Counted from the first letter of the stretch, positions 17,969-27,249 are shown. The stretch: 64,000 nt of DNA from Parcubacteria group bacterium (GCA_041657845.1 JBBABD010000002.1:1-64000), one strand, 5' to 3'. The notes: a model not told the origin generated them from the letters alone. Translations and numbers: made by a program.

Positions 17969-19786
17969 TTAACGCGGGTGGATTAACTGATCGAATTCTT
18001 CTTTTTCGATGGTTTCTTTTTCAAGAAGAGTATCCGCAATGCTTTTGAGCATTCCGGATTTTTCTTTGATTATTTTTTCCGCGGTTTTATACGCCTCATT
18101 AATAAATCTAGAAATCTCTCTGTCTATTGATTGGGCGGTATTCTCTGAATAATTTTTTTCTTCATTTATTTCTTTGCCTAGAAATATAAGCTCTTCCTTT
18201 TTTCCAAATGTTCTGGGACCCAATTCGCTCATTCCATACCTAGTAATCATTTCTCTGGCCATCTGAGTTGCTCTTTCCAGGTCATTAGAAGCTCCTGTGG
18301 TAATGTCATCAAACTTCAATTTCTCGCTTACATATCCACCGAGCAAAACTCCAAGTTCATCAATGAAGTATGACTTAGAATGAAGCCTTCTGTCTTCTGT
18401 CGGAACCGCCATTGTATATCCTCCAGCTTGTCCTCGAGAAATAATAGAAACTTTCTGGACCGGATCAGCGTTAGAAAGAAAACTAGCCAGCAAAGCATGC
18501 CCGGCTTCGTGATAAGCAATAACTTCTTTTTCTTTTTGATTAATTACCCTGCTCCTTCGTTCCGGACCTAAAATTACTTTTTCGATAGATTCAGCAAGTT
18601 CAGACATCTCTATAATTTTCTTTCCCCTTCTGGCAGAAAGAATAGCCGCTTCATTTACTAGATTAGCCAGATCTGCTCCAGAAAAACCCGACGTTCTTTC
18701 TGCTATAGTTCTCAGCGCTATATTTTCACTAAGCGGTTTTCCCTTAACATGAATTTTTAAAATAGCTTCTCTTTCATTTATATCCGGAAGGTCAAGCACC
18801 ACTCTTCGATCAAACCTTCCCGGCCTAAGCAATGCCGGATCAAGAACATCCGGTCTATTGGTCGCCGCAATAACAATTACATTGGTCTCGCTTTCGAATC
18901 CGTCCATTTCCACCAAAATTTGGTTAAGCGTCTGTTCTCTTTCATCATGTCCTCCGCCTAATCCTGCTCCACGATGCCTTCCAACAGCATCAATTTCATC
19001 GATAAAGACAATAGCTGGAGCACTTTTTTTTGCTTGTTTAAACAAATCCCGAACCCGGCTGGCTCCCACTCCAACAAACATTTCCACAAATTCAGAACCG
19101 CTAATATTAAAAAATGGCACTCCCGCTTCTCCGGCCACTGCTTTGGCCATAAGTGTTTTTCCTGTTCCCGGAGATCCTAGAAGCAAAACTCCCTTAGGAA
19201 TTTTGGCTCCAATCGCCAGAAATTTTTTGGGATGCTTTAAAAATTCCACGATTTCTTTAAGTTCCTCCTTAGCTTCTTTGGCTCCCGCCACATCTGCAAA
19301 GGTAACTCGTTTTCTTTTGTCTTTTGGGTCAATCATTCTGGCTTTACTAAGCCCAAATGAAAGAGCCTGTGAATTTCCTCTCTGCGCCTGCCTCATCATA
19401 AACCAAATAAAAGCTCCGATCAAAATAAACGGCAACAGAAAAGGAAGGATGGATGTTAGCCAAAAACTAGCGGATGATTCTCCCTTTATTTGAACATCAA
19501 CTTCCTGCAATTTGTCCGTATTTACTGAATAATTTTTAAGAGATTCGGTCAGCGAACTTTCTGATTCCTTAGTAGCTTTTTGTTTCGTTTCATCTTGAAG
19601 TTCTACCTGAAGATCATTGCTAGATACGGTTATTTGCTTTACTTTTCCGTCATTAATCTCGGATACCAATTCACTTAGCCCGATATCCTGAGGTTTTTGA
19701 GCAGGAGCATTATATAAAATAAATATTCCTGATATTATCAGAAAGACAAGAATGATTATTGATACGTTTTTTATAAGCTTTTCCAT
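17969..19786 (-). CDS. ftsH: ATP-dependent zinc metalloprotease FtsH
   Basis: Membrane-bound hexameric AAA+ protease that degrades misfolded membrane proteins and short-lived regulators. The 605 residues have two N-terminal transmembrane helices (about 7-26 and 108-130) flanking an extracytoplasmic loop. Walker A is [10 protein letters not shown] (about 205), Walker B is [11 protein letters not shown] (about 265) and the SRH region contains [21 protein letters not shown]. The zinc site HEAGH lies near residue 425 and the third ligand region near 500. The length is typical. The downstream gene is the polytopic membrane protein. Confidence 0.98.
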   Translation of the reverse strand: MEKLIKNVSIIILVFLIISGIFILYNAPAQKPQDIGLSELVSEINDGKVKQITVSSNDLQVELQDETKQKATKESESSLTESLKNYSVNTDKLQEVDVQIKGESSASFWLTSILPFLLPFILIGAFIWFMMRQAQRGNSQALSFGLSKARMIDPKDKRKRVTFADVAGAKEAKEELKEIVEFLKHPKKFLAIGAKIPKGVLLLGSPGTGKTLMAKAVAGEAGVPFFNISGSEFVEMFVGVGASRVRDLFKQAKKSAPAIVFIDEIDAVGRHRGAGLGGGHDEREQTLNQILVEMDGFESETNVIVIAATNRPDVLDPALLRPGRFDRRVVLDLPDINEREAILKIHVKGKPLSENIALRTIAERTSGFSGADLANLVNEAAILSARRGKKIIEMSELAESIEKVILGPERRSRVINQKEKEVIAYHEAGHALLASFLSNADPVQKVSIISRGQAGGYTMAVPTEDRRLHSKSYFIDELGVLLGGYVSEKLKFDDITTGASNDLERATQMAREMITRYGMSELGPRTFGKKEELIFLGKEINEEKNYSENTAQSIDREISRFINEAYKTAEKIIKEKSGMLKSIADTLLEKETIEKEEFDQLIHPR

Positions 19787-19804
19787 TTTGGTTATTTTAA
19801 AATA

Positions 19805-20764
19805 TTAATTTATCTTCGCCAAATTCAATCTATCACCTTTCCTGGTTAGTTTCAACCCTTGAAAGGAGAACCTTTGATTCTTGCTTTTAGTACTTTTAAT
19901 AATCTTTAATATTTCCTCAACGTGTGATGATTCAATATTTTTCAAGTCTCCCTTTACGAACTCAATTTTTTTTAAAATCATTCTTTTTTGCAAAGCTGGA
20001 TGAAGTTTTAAAATCCAACTGGCTCTTAGAACCTCGAGCTTGTTAAGCTGTTTTCCCGATAATTCCGAAATTAAAGACATGTCTTCGAAAATATTTAGCG
20101 TGGAATCAAAAATTGTTTTCTTTATGTTGGGATTAAAATTCTTCTCAAGGATTGGAATCAATTTGTTTCTAACCTTATTCCTGAGAAATATATCCTCCTT
20201 GTTTGTTTTATCTGTCCTATATTTTAATCTTTCGTTTTTTAAATATTCTGAAATTTCTTTTCTTGAAATTCCGAGAAGCGGACGAATAATTTTATTATTT
20301 TTATATTTCATTCCGGCTAGTCCCTGAAGTCCTGCTCCCCGGATAAGATGAATTAAAAAAGTTTCCACTTGGTCATCTTGATTGTGGGCTACGGCAACTA
20401 GATCATAATTCAATTCTTTTCTGATTTTTTCAAAAAAATCATAGCGGATATTTCTTAGAATCTCTTCACTAATATTATTTTTTTTAAAACCCCCTATTTT
20501 TAATACACTTAGCCCAAACGCATAGTTATCTGCTAAATTTTCAACTATTTTTTCATCCTTATCCGAATCTTTTCCTCGAAGAGCATAATTTACGTGGACA
20601 ATATGCAATTCTATTTCAGATTTTTCTTTTATGCCAGCCAAAATATCCAAAAGACAGACGCTATCCGGTCCGCCGGAAACACCAACAACAATCTTCGAAG
20701 TTCTTCCCCAAAGATTATTCAAGCTGGCAGTATTTTGAATTGTTTTAATTAGATTCGTCATCAT
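19805..20764 (-). CDS. tilS: tRNA(Ile)-lysidine synthase
   Basis: Modifies C34 of tRNA-Ile(CAT) to lysidine with ATP, switching it from Met to Ile decoding. The 319 residues contain the PP-loop signature VGVSGGPDSVCLLD (about 27-40), HVNYALRG, AHNQDDQVETFLIHLIRGAG and IIRPLLGISRKEI, all characteristic of TilS. It is shorter than E. coli TilS (432) because the C-terminal domains are reduced, a common state in small genomes. It overlaps the kinase gene upstream by 20 bp and lies 18 bp before ftsH; the tilS-ftsH neighbourhood is conserved in many bacteria. Confidence 0.93.
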   Translation of the reverse strand: MMTNLIKTIQNTASLNNLWGRTSKIVVGVSGGPDSVCLLDILAGIKEKSEIELHIVHVNYALRGKDSDKDEKIVENLADNYAFGLSVLKIGGFKKNNISEEILRNIRYDFFEKIRKELNYDLVAVAHNQDDQVETFLIHLIRGAGLQGLAGMKYKNNKIIRPLLGISRKEISEYLKNERLKYRTDKTNKEDIFLRNKVRNKLIPILEKNFNPNIKKTIFDSTLNIFEDMSLISELSGKQLNKLEVLRASWILKLHPALQKRMILKKIEFVKGDLKNIESSHVEEILKIIKSTKSKNQRFSFQGLKLTRKGDRLNLAKIN

Positions 20765-21317
20765 CCATTTTTAATTTTATGAAATCCATGACTTTTTTAA
20801 ACACTTCTTGGATAGTAAGATTAGTGGTATCAATAACTAAATCGTAGTTTCTATCATCTCGAATGTTTATTCCATAAAATTTTAAATATCTTTCATCATC
20901 CATTTTTTTTCGCTTATTAAGACTCTCTTCAACTTTTTTTATTGAATCAAGTTCAGCCCCTTCATTTCTGTTATTCTCTTTTTGAAGTTCCAGAAAAACT
21001 CTCTCGGCAGATTTTTTGCTATCAACTCTAAAATAAACTTTGATTGATTTTGGAATAAAGTACCACGCCGTCCTGCTTTCAACTATGAAATCTTTTTCTT
21101 TATTCGACAGATCTACCAAATAATCATCTACCAATTTGTCAATAGTCACATCGTCAGTTATTCCTGCATGCAATTCTTCCAGCGTAATATTTTTCTCTTT
21201 CGCTATATCTCGAAATATCTGACCCATATAATATCTAGGGTAGTCTAGTTTCTTGGCTACCATTTGAGCAATGGTGCTTTTTCCGGATCCATGATCCCCA
21301 TTAAAAGAAACAATCAT
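20745..21317 (-). CDS. Cytidylate kinase-like P-loop kinase
   Basis: The 190 residues carry a P-loop FNGDHGSGKSTIAQ (about 4-17). The YPRYYMGQIFRDIAKEKNITLEEL region is characteristic of archaeal-type cytidylate kinases, followed by an ESRTAW substrate segment and a C-terminal DLVIDTTNLT strand. It probably phosphorylates CMP/dCMP. The archaeal-type length (about 180-190) differs from the 220-residue bacterial Cmk. It begins a three-gene run with tilS and ftsH. Confidence 0.82.
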   Translation of the reverse strand: MIVSFNGDHGSGKSTIAQMVAKKLDYPRYYMGQIFRDIAKEKNITLEELHAGITDDVTIDKLVDDYLVDLSNKEKDFIVESRTAWYFIPKSIKVYFRVDSKKSAERVFLELQKENNRNEGAELDSIKKVEESLNKRKKMDDERYLKFYGINIRDDRNYDLVIDTTNLTIQEVFKKVMDFIKLKMDDDESN

Positions 21318-21399
21318 AAAATTTTTGTATTTTAATTATCTTTTGATTATAATCAAAAATGGACGCGATGTCCATTCTTGAAAGGTTACCTATTCGATC

Positions 21400-22710
21400 T
21401 TATTTCTCTTCCTTTTTAGCTTCTTTTTTGACAGATTTTCCTCCTTTTTTATCCTTTTTTTCTTTCTTGTCTTCCTTTTTGTCTTCTTTTTTTTCTTTCT
21501 TTTCTGCCTTTTTCTTTTTTTCTTCTTTAATCAGCATTAGTCCCATGCGATGTCCCTTTGGCTCAATGGAAAGAATTTTCCATTCATATTTCTCTCCAGC
21601 CGTAAGAACTTCCTCCATTTTTCTTTCCGGATAAACTTCTCGAAATTCACTTACATGAGCTAGTCCGTGAATGTCTTTGTCCAGATACACAAATGCTCCG
21701 AAAGGATTGATTTTATCAACCTTGCCTTCAACGGTGTCTCCCACTTTGTATTTCTTTTCAATTTCACCCCAAGGATCTTTTTTGAGAGCCTTCATAGAAA
21801 GAGAGATCCTGGTATCATCAATTCCAATAATTTGAGCCTCTACCCTGTCTCCGGTTTTCGCTACTTCTCTCGGATTATCAATAAGCTGCCAAGCTAACTC
21901 TGAAATATGCACCAGACCCTCTAGCTTGTCAGTTTCGTTTTGAGAATCTTTTTTGGCAGGCGGCAAAAATTTAACAAAAGCGCCAAAATCAACTACTCCG
22001 CTAATTTCTCCCTCAACCACATCACCGATTTGAAGCTGAGAAACAACTTTTCTTTCTTTTTCACTCATCGCCGCTTTTTCGCTGACAATCAGCTTTTCAG
22101 CATCTCTGTCGGCATCAATTATCTTTACATTAATTTCTTTTCCTACCAATCTTTTGAGAAGTTCCAAAATCTTATTTTTGTCTCCATCTTCAACTCTTGG
22201 ATAATGTTCACTGGAAAGCTGAGAAACAGGCAAAAATCCATTAATTCCGTTAAGTTCAACCAAAAGCCCTCCTCTATTAGCATCCGATACCTTGGTTGCC
22301 ACAACATCTTGCGTATCCTTTTTGGATTCCAAATCATCCCATGATTTTCCATAGGATGCTTCTCTGATTGATAATTCAATATATCCATCTTCATTTTCAA
22401 TATCAACAAGAGTCGCGCTTACTTTATCTCCTTTTTTTATTTTATTGACGCCTAACCCATCTTTGACTTCTTTTCCCAGAACAATTCCGGTTCCGAGAGG
22501 ATCCAAGTCAAGCAAGATGTAATTGGAATAAACTTCAATTACTTTTCCTTCCAAAACATCTCCAATATTAGGAACTTGGATCGGATTTGCATCCAGAAGT
22601 TCTTCCATTGAAGATATCTTTGTACCGCTTTTCTTTTTTGAACCTTTTGCATCCTTGTCTTCTTTTATTTTATCGACTTCTTCAGCCAATTTGTCTAAAA
22701 TATTCGCCAT
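21400..22710 (-). CDS. rpsA: S1-domain protein (30S ribosomal protein S1 homologue)
   Basis: RNA-binding protein of 436 residues with four S1 repeats (about 47-115, 130-200, 228-310 and 325-395), for example GDVVEGEISGVVDFGAFVKF and GDTVEGKVDKINPFGAFVYL. The C-terminal tail of about 40 residues is almost only Lys, Glu and Asp. Four repeats match short S1 homologues rather than the six-repeat E. coli protein. It likely assists mRNA binding to the 30S subunit. The ATG at 22710 is preferred to the GTG one codon earlier. Confidence 0.9.
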   Translation of the reverse strand: MANILDKLAEEVDKIKEDKDAKGSKKKSGTKISSMEELLDANPIQVPNIGDVLEGKVIEVYSNYILLDLDPLGTGIVLGKEVKDGLGVNKIKKGDKVSATLVDIENEDGYIELSIREASYGKSWDDLESKKDTQDVVATKVSDANRGGLLVELNGINGFLPVSQLSSEHYPRVEDGDKNKILELLKRLVGKEINVKIIDADRDAEKLIVSEKAAMSEKERKVVSQLQIGDVVEGEISGVVDFGAFVKFLPPAKKDSQNETDKLEGLVHISELAWQLIDNPREVAKTGDRVEAQIIGIDDTRISLSMKALKKDPWGEIEKKYKVGDTVEGKVDKINPFGAFVYLDKDIHGLAHVSEFREVYPERKMEEVLTAGEKYEWKILSIEPKGHRMGLMLIKEEKKKKAEKKEKKEDKKEDKKEKKDKKGGKSVKKEAKKEEK

Positions 22711-22870
22711 CACTACAAATATACAAATTTTCTACAAATCTACAAATAATCTGTACCAATTTGCATTTTTTAATAATTAAATATACAGCACCTACAAATT
22801 ACAATTTTATAAAAATTTGCTCACGTTCTTTAAGTTACAAATTTGTATATTTGTAATTGATTTGTAATTC
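22711..22870. repeat. AT-rich low-complexity region with ACAAATT words
   Basis: Repeated units such as ctacaaatatacaaatttt and tttgtatatttgtaattg are arranged in both orientations upstream of the S1 gene, with no ORF. Similar words recur at 34532, 43905, 44529 and 49078. They may form long weak hairpins. Confidence 0.6.
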
Positions 22871-22878
22871 GTAGTAAC

Positions 22879-22904
22879 AAAAAAATTCCCTAAAAATAGG
22901 AAAC
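22879..22904 (-). terminator. Probable terminator of rluD
   Basis: On the minus strand TTTCCTA/TAGGGAA closes a short loop and is followed by seven T. It lies about 100 bp past the rluD stop. Confidence 0.6.
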
Positions 22905-22996
22905 TACCAAGAAACGAACCCAAGGATTAAAACCATCCTTTTTATTCAATTTTCCTAATAATTAACCTTAGAATCAGCTTACCATTCTATGCTCAT

Positions 22997-23923
22997 TTAG
23001 TCAATGTTTTTGAGAAAAACGTTAAAATCTTCCGGAAGCGGAGCTGAAAACCTGAATTTTTTCCCGAAAAGAGTAAAGTCAGTTTCTTCAGCATGAAGAA
23101 GCTGTCTTTTTGCCAAAATATTAGCTTTTATTGACTTTAACTTATATAATTTGTCTCCCACAACTGGATGCCCGATAGAAAAAAGGTGAATTCTGATTTG
23201 ATGCATTCTTCCGGTCAAAGGACGAGCTTCCACCAAAGAATAGCTGTTAAATCTTTTGAGCTGCTTGTATTCCGTTACTGCGCCTCGAACCTTGGTTTTT
23301 GTCTTGGCTCCGGCAATGGATTGTTTTTTATAACTTTCCGATCTGGCAATGGCTTTAGTTATAATTCCCTTTTTATCTTTAAGTTGTCCATAAACAATAG
23401 CGACATATTTTTTGTGAATCTTTCTTTCCTGAAACATTTCCTTAAGCTCATCGAAAGTTTTTTGATTTCTGGCAATAATCATAACTCCGGAAGTATCCTT
23501 ATCGAGTCGATGAACAATTCCCGGACGAAGATATGCTCCCAGCGATTCATCGTGCACATCTTTGATTTCCGGAAATTTTGAAACCAAAGCATTGGCCAAA
23601 GTGTTTTTTCTTTCATTGCTGTCGGGATGAACTTGGATTCCGGCTTGCTTGTTGATAACGATTATATTGTCATCGCTATAAATAATGTTTAGTTTTATTC
23701 CATCATTCGGGATTACTTCCTCTCTTTTAAAAGAAACATTGGATTCGATTTCATCATTTTCTTTGAGCTTGTAGCTAGGTTTTATGATCTCTTTATTTAC
23801 TAAAATTTTTCCTTCTTTAATATTTCTGATTATTTCACCTCGGCTCAGCGAAAAAAATTCCTGCGCCAGGAACTTATCAATTCGGACTCCAATATTATTT
23901 TCGGCAACTTTAATTATCTTCAT
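22997..23923 (-). CDS. rluD: RluA-family 23S rRNA pseudouridine synthase
   Basis: Isomerises uridine in 23S rRNA. The 308 residues have an N-terminal S4 RNA-binding domain (about 12-60, VRIDKFLAQEFFSLSRGEI). The catalytic domain carries the RluA signature RPGIVHRLDKDTSGVMIIA with the catalytic Asp (about 138), and a later LTGRMHQIRIHL motif. The symbol rluD is by family resemblance; the exact target uridines cannot be told from sequence. It follows tRNA-Leu by 10 bp on the same strand. Confidence 0.9.
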   Translation of the reverse strand: MKIIKVAENNIGVRIDKFLAQEFFSLSRGEIIRNIKEGKILVNKEIIKPSYKLKENDEIESNVSFKREEVIPNDGIKLNIIYSDDNIIVINKQAGIQVHPDSNERKNTLANALVSKFPEIKDVHDESLGAYLRPGIVHRLDKDTSGVMIIARNQKTFDELKEMFQERKIHKKYVAIVYGQLKDKKGIITKAIARSESYKKQSIAGAKTKTKVRGAVTEYKQLKRFNSYSLVEARPLTGRMHQIRIHLFSIGHPVVGDKLYKLKSIKANILAKRQLLHAEETDFTLFGKKFRFSAPLPEDFNVFLKNID

Positions 23924-23933
23924 AAGATTTTTG

Positions 23934-24017
23934 TGCCCAGGAGAGGACTCGAACCTCCAATCCCTTGCGAGAACTAGCTCCTAAGGCTAGCGCGTATACC
24001 AATTCCGCCACCTGGGC
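23934..24017 (-). tRNA. tRNA-Leu(TAG)
   Basis: Acceptor GCCCAGG/CCTGGGC, anticodon stem CTAGC/GCTAG with loop CTTAGGA (anticodon TAG), long variable arm, T-loop GTTCGAGTC. Confidence 0.94.
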
Positions 24018-24022
24018 ATTTC

Positions 24023-24316
24023 TTATTTTATAATACTTCTCAATCTATTCGCTTCTTGCTCAACCGGACCGCTATTATCATACTCTCCATGATGGCGAGT
24101 TTCATCTCCGTAAGTATTCTTCTTCTGATCCAAATGCAAATTTGCTATAAGATTAGCGTCTTCCAAATGGCAATAGATATGAAATCTGGGATAACCGCTT
24201 CTGGCCATTGGTAAAACAAAGCTCATTTCGTTGCCTTCGTTTTTTTGAAAAATATATCCCGCTCGCCTGAAAACGCTTACCGGACTTTCTTTAATTTTTT
24301 CGAAAACTATTTTCAT
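24023..24316 (-). CDS. Small protein of unknown function, 97 aa
   Basis: The central part is a compact alpha/beta pattern (FVLPMARSGYPRFHIYCHLEDANLIANLHLD) rich in His, ending in EHGEYDN-like acidic/His residues (RHHGEYDNSGPVEQEANRL). It is wedged between tRNA-Leu and tRNA-Pro with 1-5 bp gaps, so it is part of a mixed tRNA/mRNA transcript. Its family is unknown to me, although similar small proteins are common in CPR genomes. Confidence 0.7.
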   Translation of the reverse strand: MKIVFEKIKESPVSVFRRAGYIFQKNEGNEMSFVLPMARSGYPRFHIYCHLEDANLIANLHLDQKKNTYGDETRHHGEYDNSGPVEQEANRLRSIIK

Positions 24317-24317
24317 G

Positions 24318-24388
24318 TCGGGACACTGAGAATCGAACTCAGTCTACACGAACCCGAATCGTGTGTACTACCGGTATACTATGTCCCG
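24318..24388 (-). tRNA. tRNA-Pro(CGG)
   Basis: Acceptor CGGGACA/TGTCCCG, anticodon stem CACGA/TCGTG with loop TTCGGGT (anticodon CGG), T-loop GTTCGATTC. Confidence 0.92.
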
Positions 24389-24391
24389 TGA

Positions 24392-25006
24392 CTAAATTAT
24401 TTCCTCAGAAACTTTTTTAAGCAGCTCAACTACTTTATCATTTTTTCGCAATTTGTCCACTGTTCTAATTATCTCTTTTTGATTATTTCCTATTCCAACT
24501 TGCTTTGACAAAAAAACTCCGATTGAATCATCATCTGGCTTTCTTTTGATATAACTGGCCAAAATTGAATACCACAATTCAAATGTTTCTTGCAAAATAT
24601 CTATTCCGGTTGAAATAATCGGAACATCGTTGAAATAATCGTTTAATTTTTCCCAATTGCCATATTCTTCATAAACCAACTCATCTTCCAGCATCTTGGC
24701 CGGCTGATTGCAAAATTCTTCAGTGTACTTCAAAGAATAAAAATCATACTTATTCAAAATTTCCTCTCTTCGCATATCGCAATATAAATGAAATTTCCAT
24801 CCGGCTTCGAATGCGGTTAAATTTTCAAAATTCAAATCAACCGGATAAAAATGAAGATGTGTGTCTTTTCTTTTTATATTTCCATCAACTCTTCTAATAT
24901 CGGGAAAGGTTGTTCCCAAAATAAACTCGTCCTTCTCGTCTGCGAGGAGATCGTATTTTTCAAAAAATTTTTTAGCGTACACAACGTGCGCAATTTGCGA
25001 TGCCAT
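24392..25006 (-). CDS. Putative zinc-dependent phospholipase C-like protein
   Basis: The 204 residues have histidines and aspartates spaced as in the zinc-dependent phospholipase C/S1-P1-like fold. These are IAHVVYAKKFF near the N-terminus, ILGTTFPDIRRVD (about 30-40), DTHLHFYP (about 48) and AGWKFHLYCDM (about 70). There is no signal peptide, which is unusual for secreted phospholipases and suggests an intracellular hydrolase. The gene starts 4 bp from tRNA-Pro. The assignment is by motif pattern only. Confidence 0.55.
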   Translation of the reverse strand: MASQIAHVVYAKKFFEKYDLLADEKDEFILGTTFPDIRRVDGNIKRKDTHLHFYPVDLNFENLTAFEAGWKFHLYCDMRREEILNKYDFYSLKYTEEFCNQPAKMLEDELVYEEYGNWEKLNDYFNDVPIISTGIDILQETFELWYSILASYIKRKPDDDSIGVFLSKQVGIGNNQKEIIRTVDKLRKNDKVVELLKKVSEEII

Positions 25007-25010
25007 AAAA

Positions 25011-25349
25011 TTATTTAAATAATTTTTTGCACGTATCGCAGTCTATGTTCATCCACTTTTCAATAAATTTCTTTGTTATTTCTATATTATCTGGAACAAG
25101 TATCGATTTGCAGCATATCTTTTTGCATTCAGAGCACACAAGGCTGGATTTTTTAGTATTATTTTTTATGTTTTTCTTAAGTAGCTGGCAGTTTGATTTT
25201 GCACAATAGCCATTTTTCACAGGAAATTTCCTGCAGCAATTAAAGCGTTCTTTGTAAATAATACATTTGTTGTTTTTCAAATAAGGACAAACAATTTTTT
25301 TATATCCGCTCGATCTTTTTATTATTTCCATTATCCATTTATTTTCCAT
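25011..25349 (-). CDS. Cysteine-rich protein, YkgJ-like
   Basis: The 112 residues contain about 15 cysteines. The part IVCPYLKNNKCIIYKERFNCCRKFP matches the YkgJ-type pattern C-x6-C-x-IY-x-R-x2-CR-x-FP, thought to bind zinc or an iron-sulfur centre. A second cluster (VCSECKKICCKS, CDTCKKLF) follows. It is 4 bp upstream of the phospholipase-like gene and flanked by tRNA-Val. The function of YkgJ proteins is not established. Confidence 0.65.
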   Translation of the reverse strand: MENKWIMEIIKRSSGYKKIVCPYLKNNKCIIYKERFNCCRKFPVKNGYCAKSNCQLLKKNIKNNTKKSSLVCSECKKICCKSILVPDNIEITKKFIEKWMNIDCDTCKKLFK

Positions 25350-25350
25350 G

Positions 25351-25424
25351 TGGACGACACAAGATTCGAACTTGTGACCTCTTCGATGTGAACGAAGCGC
25401 TCTAACCAGCTGAGCTAGTCGTCC
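25351..25424 (-). tRNA. tRNA-Val(CAC)
   Basis: Acceptor GGACGAC/GTCGTCC, anticodon stem CTTCG/CGAAG with loop TTCACAT (anticodon CAC), T-loop GTTCGAATC. Confidence 0.94.
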
Positions 25425-25460
25425 TCTAAATTACAATTCTATACGCTTTTCCACAAAATT

Positions 25461-26231
25461 TCAAATATTCTCTGAATTTCTCGGCAATGTGTTCCAGAGC
25501 AAATTAAAAGTCAATTTTTGCAAATCGGCTAATTCTTTCGATTCAATGATGATTGCCATTTTTTCTTTCCAAGAAGCAATTAAAATTTTATTGTTGTAAA
25601 TATTTACTTCTGGAGAAAAAGTAGCTTCTTCTGGCAAAAATCTCGTGTCCCTCATTTCTTCTTGATTGTATGTTGATCTTTCGATGGATAATTTATTTTT
25701 TGGAACAATAGCGCGGATAAATATTTTCTTTTCGGCTCTTCTTTTATAATATTCCGGAAAAAAATTTGGCAAACCCTCATGCATTGTTTCGACATTGGCA
25801 TAAGCTAAAATTATTTCTTTGGACTCTAAAGTGTCTTCATAGGCTTCGCGCATCCCCTTCTCGCCTTCAAAAAATTGGACTTTTGGCTTAGTGGAATAAA
25901 TATTCTGAAGAGAAACAAGCTGAGGCAATAATTCAGACACCTTTTGCTTCTGTTTTTCCACTTCTTTAACCTTTTCTTCTTTTTCCCGATCGAGATAAGT
26001 TAAAAGATGTTTGGGTTCAAGAGCGTTGAAATAGGTTGACGCTCCTTTTTTGTATTTGCTAATTAAACCTTTTTGAAGTAATTCGTCACAAATATTATAT
26101 ATCGTGGTCCTGTTTAGGCCTGTTTTTCGTGATATTTCCTTGGCTTTGGCCGATCCAAGTTCAAGCAAAGCCAGATAGATACCGGTTTCTTTCTCTGAGA
26201 AATTAAGTTGTTTTAGCAGTTCTTTTATCAT
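25461..26231 (-). CDS. TrmB-type transcriptional regulator, locus A
   Basis: About 256 residues. The N-terminal winged helix (LLELGSAKAKEISRKTGLNRTTIYNIC) is of TrmB type, followed by a coiled coil (about 80-105). The C-terminal effector domain opens with VQFFEGEKGMREAYEDTL, a motif shared with the three other regulators in this window. The ATG at 26231 aligns with the N-termini of the paralogues; an in-frame ATG at 26255 is an alternative. The promoter and a TTGTCAATATTGGCAA palindrome lie just upstream, suggesting autoregulation. It is divergent from a cassette operon that it probably controls. The ligand is unknown. Confidence 0.85.
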   Translation of the reverse strand: MIKELLKQLNFSEKETGIYLALLELGSAKAKEISRKTGLNRTTIYNICDELLQKGLISKYKKGASTYFNALEPKHLLTYLDREKEEKVKEVEKQKQKVSELLPQLVSLQNIYSTKPKVQFFEGEKGMREAYEDTLESKEIILAYANVETMHEGLPNFFPEYYKRRAEKKIFIRAIVPKNKLSIERSTYNQEEMRDTRFLPEEATFSPEVNIYNNKILIASWKEKMAIIIESKELADLQKLTFNLLWNTLPRNSENI

Positions 26232-26259
26232 TAGTTGTGGAAAATATTTCGACATTTTT

Positions 26260-26344
26260 AGTATATTAAATAAAGCAAAAATTGTCAATATTGGCAATTA
26301 ATTTTAAATGCTATTCCACTCTATTTGACAATTTATTGTATACT
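26260..26344. promoter_or_regulatory. Divergent promoter region, locus A
   Basis: The minus-strand regulator promoter is TTGACA (26283-26288 complement), a 17-bp spacer and TATACT (26260-26265 complement). The palindrome TTGTCAATATTGGCAA (26282-26297) covers its -35. On the plus strand TATACT (26339-26344) lacks a good -35 at 17 bp, although TTGACA occurs 8 bp upstream, so this promoter may need activation. Confidence 0.7.
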
Positions 26345-26346
26345 TG

Positions 26347-26372
26347 CTTGTTAAGCTGAAAAGCCTAACAAG
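26347..26372 (+). promoter_or_regulatory. 5'-terminal leader hairpin, locus A operon
   Basis: CTTGTTAAGC-TGAAAA-GCCTAACAAG would form at the very 5' end of the cassette transcript. A related hairpin (TTTGTTAAGC/GCTTAACAAA) begins the locus B leader. Confidence 0.65.
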
Positions 26373-26401
26373 AACCTTAAAAAATCACCTCTAAATTTTA
26401 C

Positions 26402-26433
26402 TGTCATTCTGAGCCGCCTCGGCGAAGAATCCC
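26402..26433 (+). repeat. TGTCATTCTGAG...GAAGAATCCC interspersed element
   Basis: tgtcattctgagccgcctcg followed by gcgaagaatccc. An inverted, similar copy lies at 46837-46868 and a longer derivative at 58466-58564. Confidence 0.65.
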
Positions 26434-26459
26434 AAACGAATATATGCCAATGAATTAAA

Positions 26460-26495
26460 CTGATGCAGACACCCAAAGGGACTACAGAGCATCGG
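26460..26495 (+). promoter_or_regulatory. Ribosome-binding-site leader hairpin, gene A1
   Basis: CTGATGC/GCATCGG closes a loop agacacccaaagggactacaga just before AAGGAGATA. It is almost identical to the leader of gene A2 (27284-27320), where CCGATGC keeps the pairing. Confidence 0.65.
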
Positions 26496-26509
26496 AAAAG
26501 GAGATAATC

Positions 26510-27157
26510 ATGAAGATTTTAGTTGTTGAGGACAGAAGAGAAAATATCGAGGCAGCGAAGAATCAGTTAGGAGAACATGAGCTTACAATCATTTCTGGAT
26601 ACGATCAAGCGCATGAACTAATTCAAGCTACAGTTGATTTGGATGAGCTTGGTCAATTTCTTGCGGAGATTCTTCCAAATGAATGGAAGGCTGCTGAAAA
26701 AGTTGAATACGAGGATGGGGGCGGCATGTGGTATCTTTCTTCTCCAGAAGGAAAAACGACTTATTATTGGGAGGCGCCGAAAGATGTTGAGAAAGCCTAT
26801 GCGGCGGCAGAGAAAAAGGCCACGCATGCCCCATTCGACGTAGTTTTGACAGATGTGATGTTTGCAAAAGGCGGGGACGAATGTATGTCAGCGAGTGGTC
26901 GTGAATTGGCCAGAAGGCAGGGTGAAATGCCATACGGACCAATTGTTGCATTGAGAGCGCTACAGGCTGGAGTAAGGAAAGTGGGAATCCTTACACAAGG
27001 AAAGCATCACGATGATCCATTTGTCTTCGCATTCGATAGTCTTTACGGCTTCCAGATGGGAGACGTGAAAGTTGTTTGCTCAAACAGAATGCAAACCGAA
27101 GATCGCGTAAAGGATTGGAAACAGCTTCTTGCGCGGCTAATGGATGAAGACAATTAA
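26510..27157 (+). CDS. Receiver-like orphan protein, cassette A1
   Basis: The 215 residues start with a receiver-type strand and acidic pocket (MKILVVEDRRENIEAAK). The second conserved strand with a candidate phospho-acceptor Asp (FDVVLTDVMFAKGGDE) comes only near residue 115, so about 65 residues are inserted compared with a normal receiver. The C-terminal half (VGILTQGKHHDDPFVFAFD, VKVVCSNRM) keeps the alternating strands. There is no output domain and no adjacent kinase. A perfect AAGGAG precedes the ATG. Codon choice is more balanced than in neighbouring housekeeping genes. It is the first gene of the locus A operon. Confidence 0.72.
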   Translation: MKILVVEDRRENIEAAKNQLGEHELTIISGYDQAHELIQATVDLDELGQFLAEILPNEWKAAEKVEYEDGGGMWYLSSPEGKTTYYWEAPKDVEKAYAAAEKKATHAPFDVVLTDVMFAKGGDECMSASGRELARRQGEMPYGPIVALRALQAGVRKVGILTQGKHHDDPFVFAFDSLYGFQMGDVKVVCSNRMQTEDRVKDWKQLLARLMDEDN

Positions 27158-27178
27158 AACTCAAGGAGGTGAACTTTG

Positions 27179-27249
27179 GGCAAGAAAGTTGAATCTAACT
27201 TTCTTGTCTCTCTTATCAAAATCATAAACAATTGTGATTTTGAATGGGG
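27179..27249 (+). other. Intercistronic hairpin pair A1/A2 (GAATCT hexaloop)
   Basis: Hairpin 1 (27179-27207) is GGCAAGAAAGTT-GAATCT-AACTTTCTTGTC. Hairpin 2 (27208-27249) pairs TTATCAAAATCA with TGATTTTGAATGGG. No U-run follows hairpin 1, so it is probably not a terminator. Confidence 0.8.

Noticed and set aside
18858..19493. Plus-strand ORF of 211 codons over ftsH
   Set aside because: Antisense shadow of a highly conserved gene, with unnatural Ser/Pro/Leu-rich composition.
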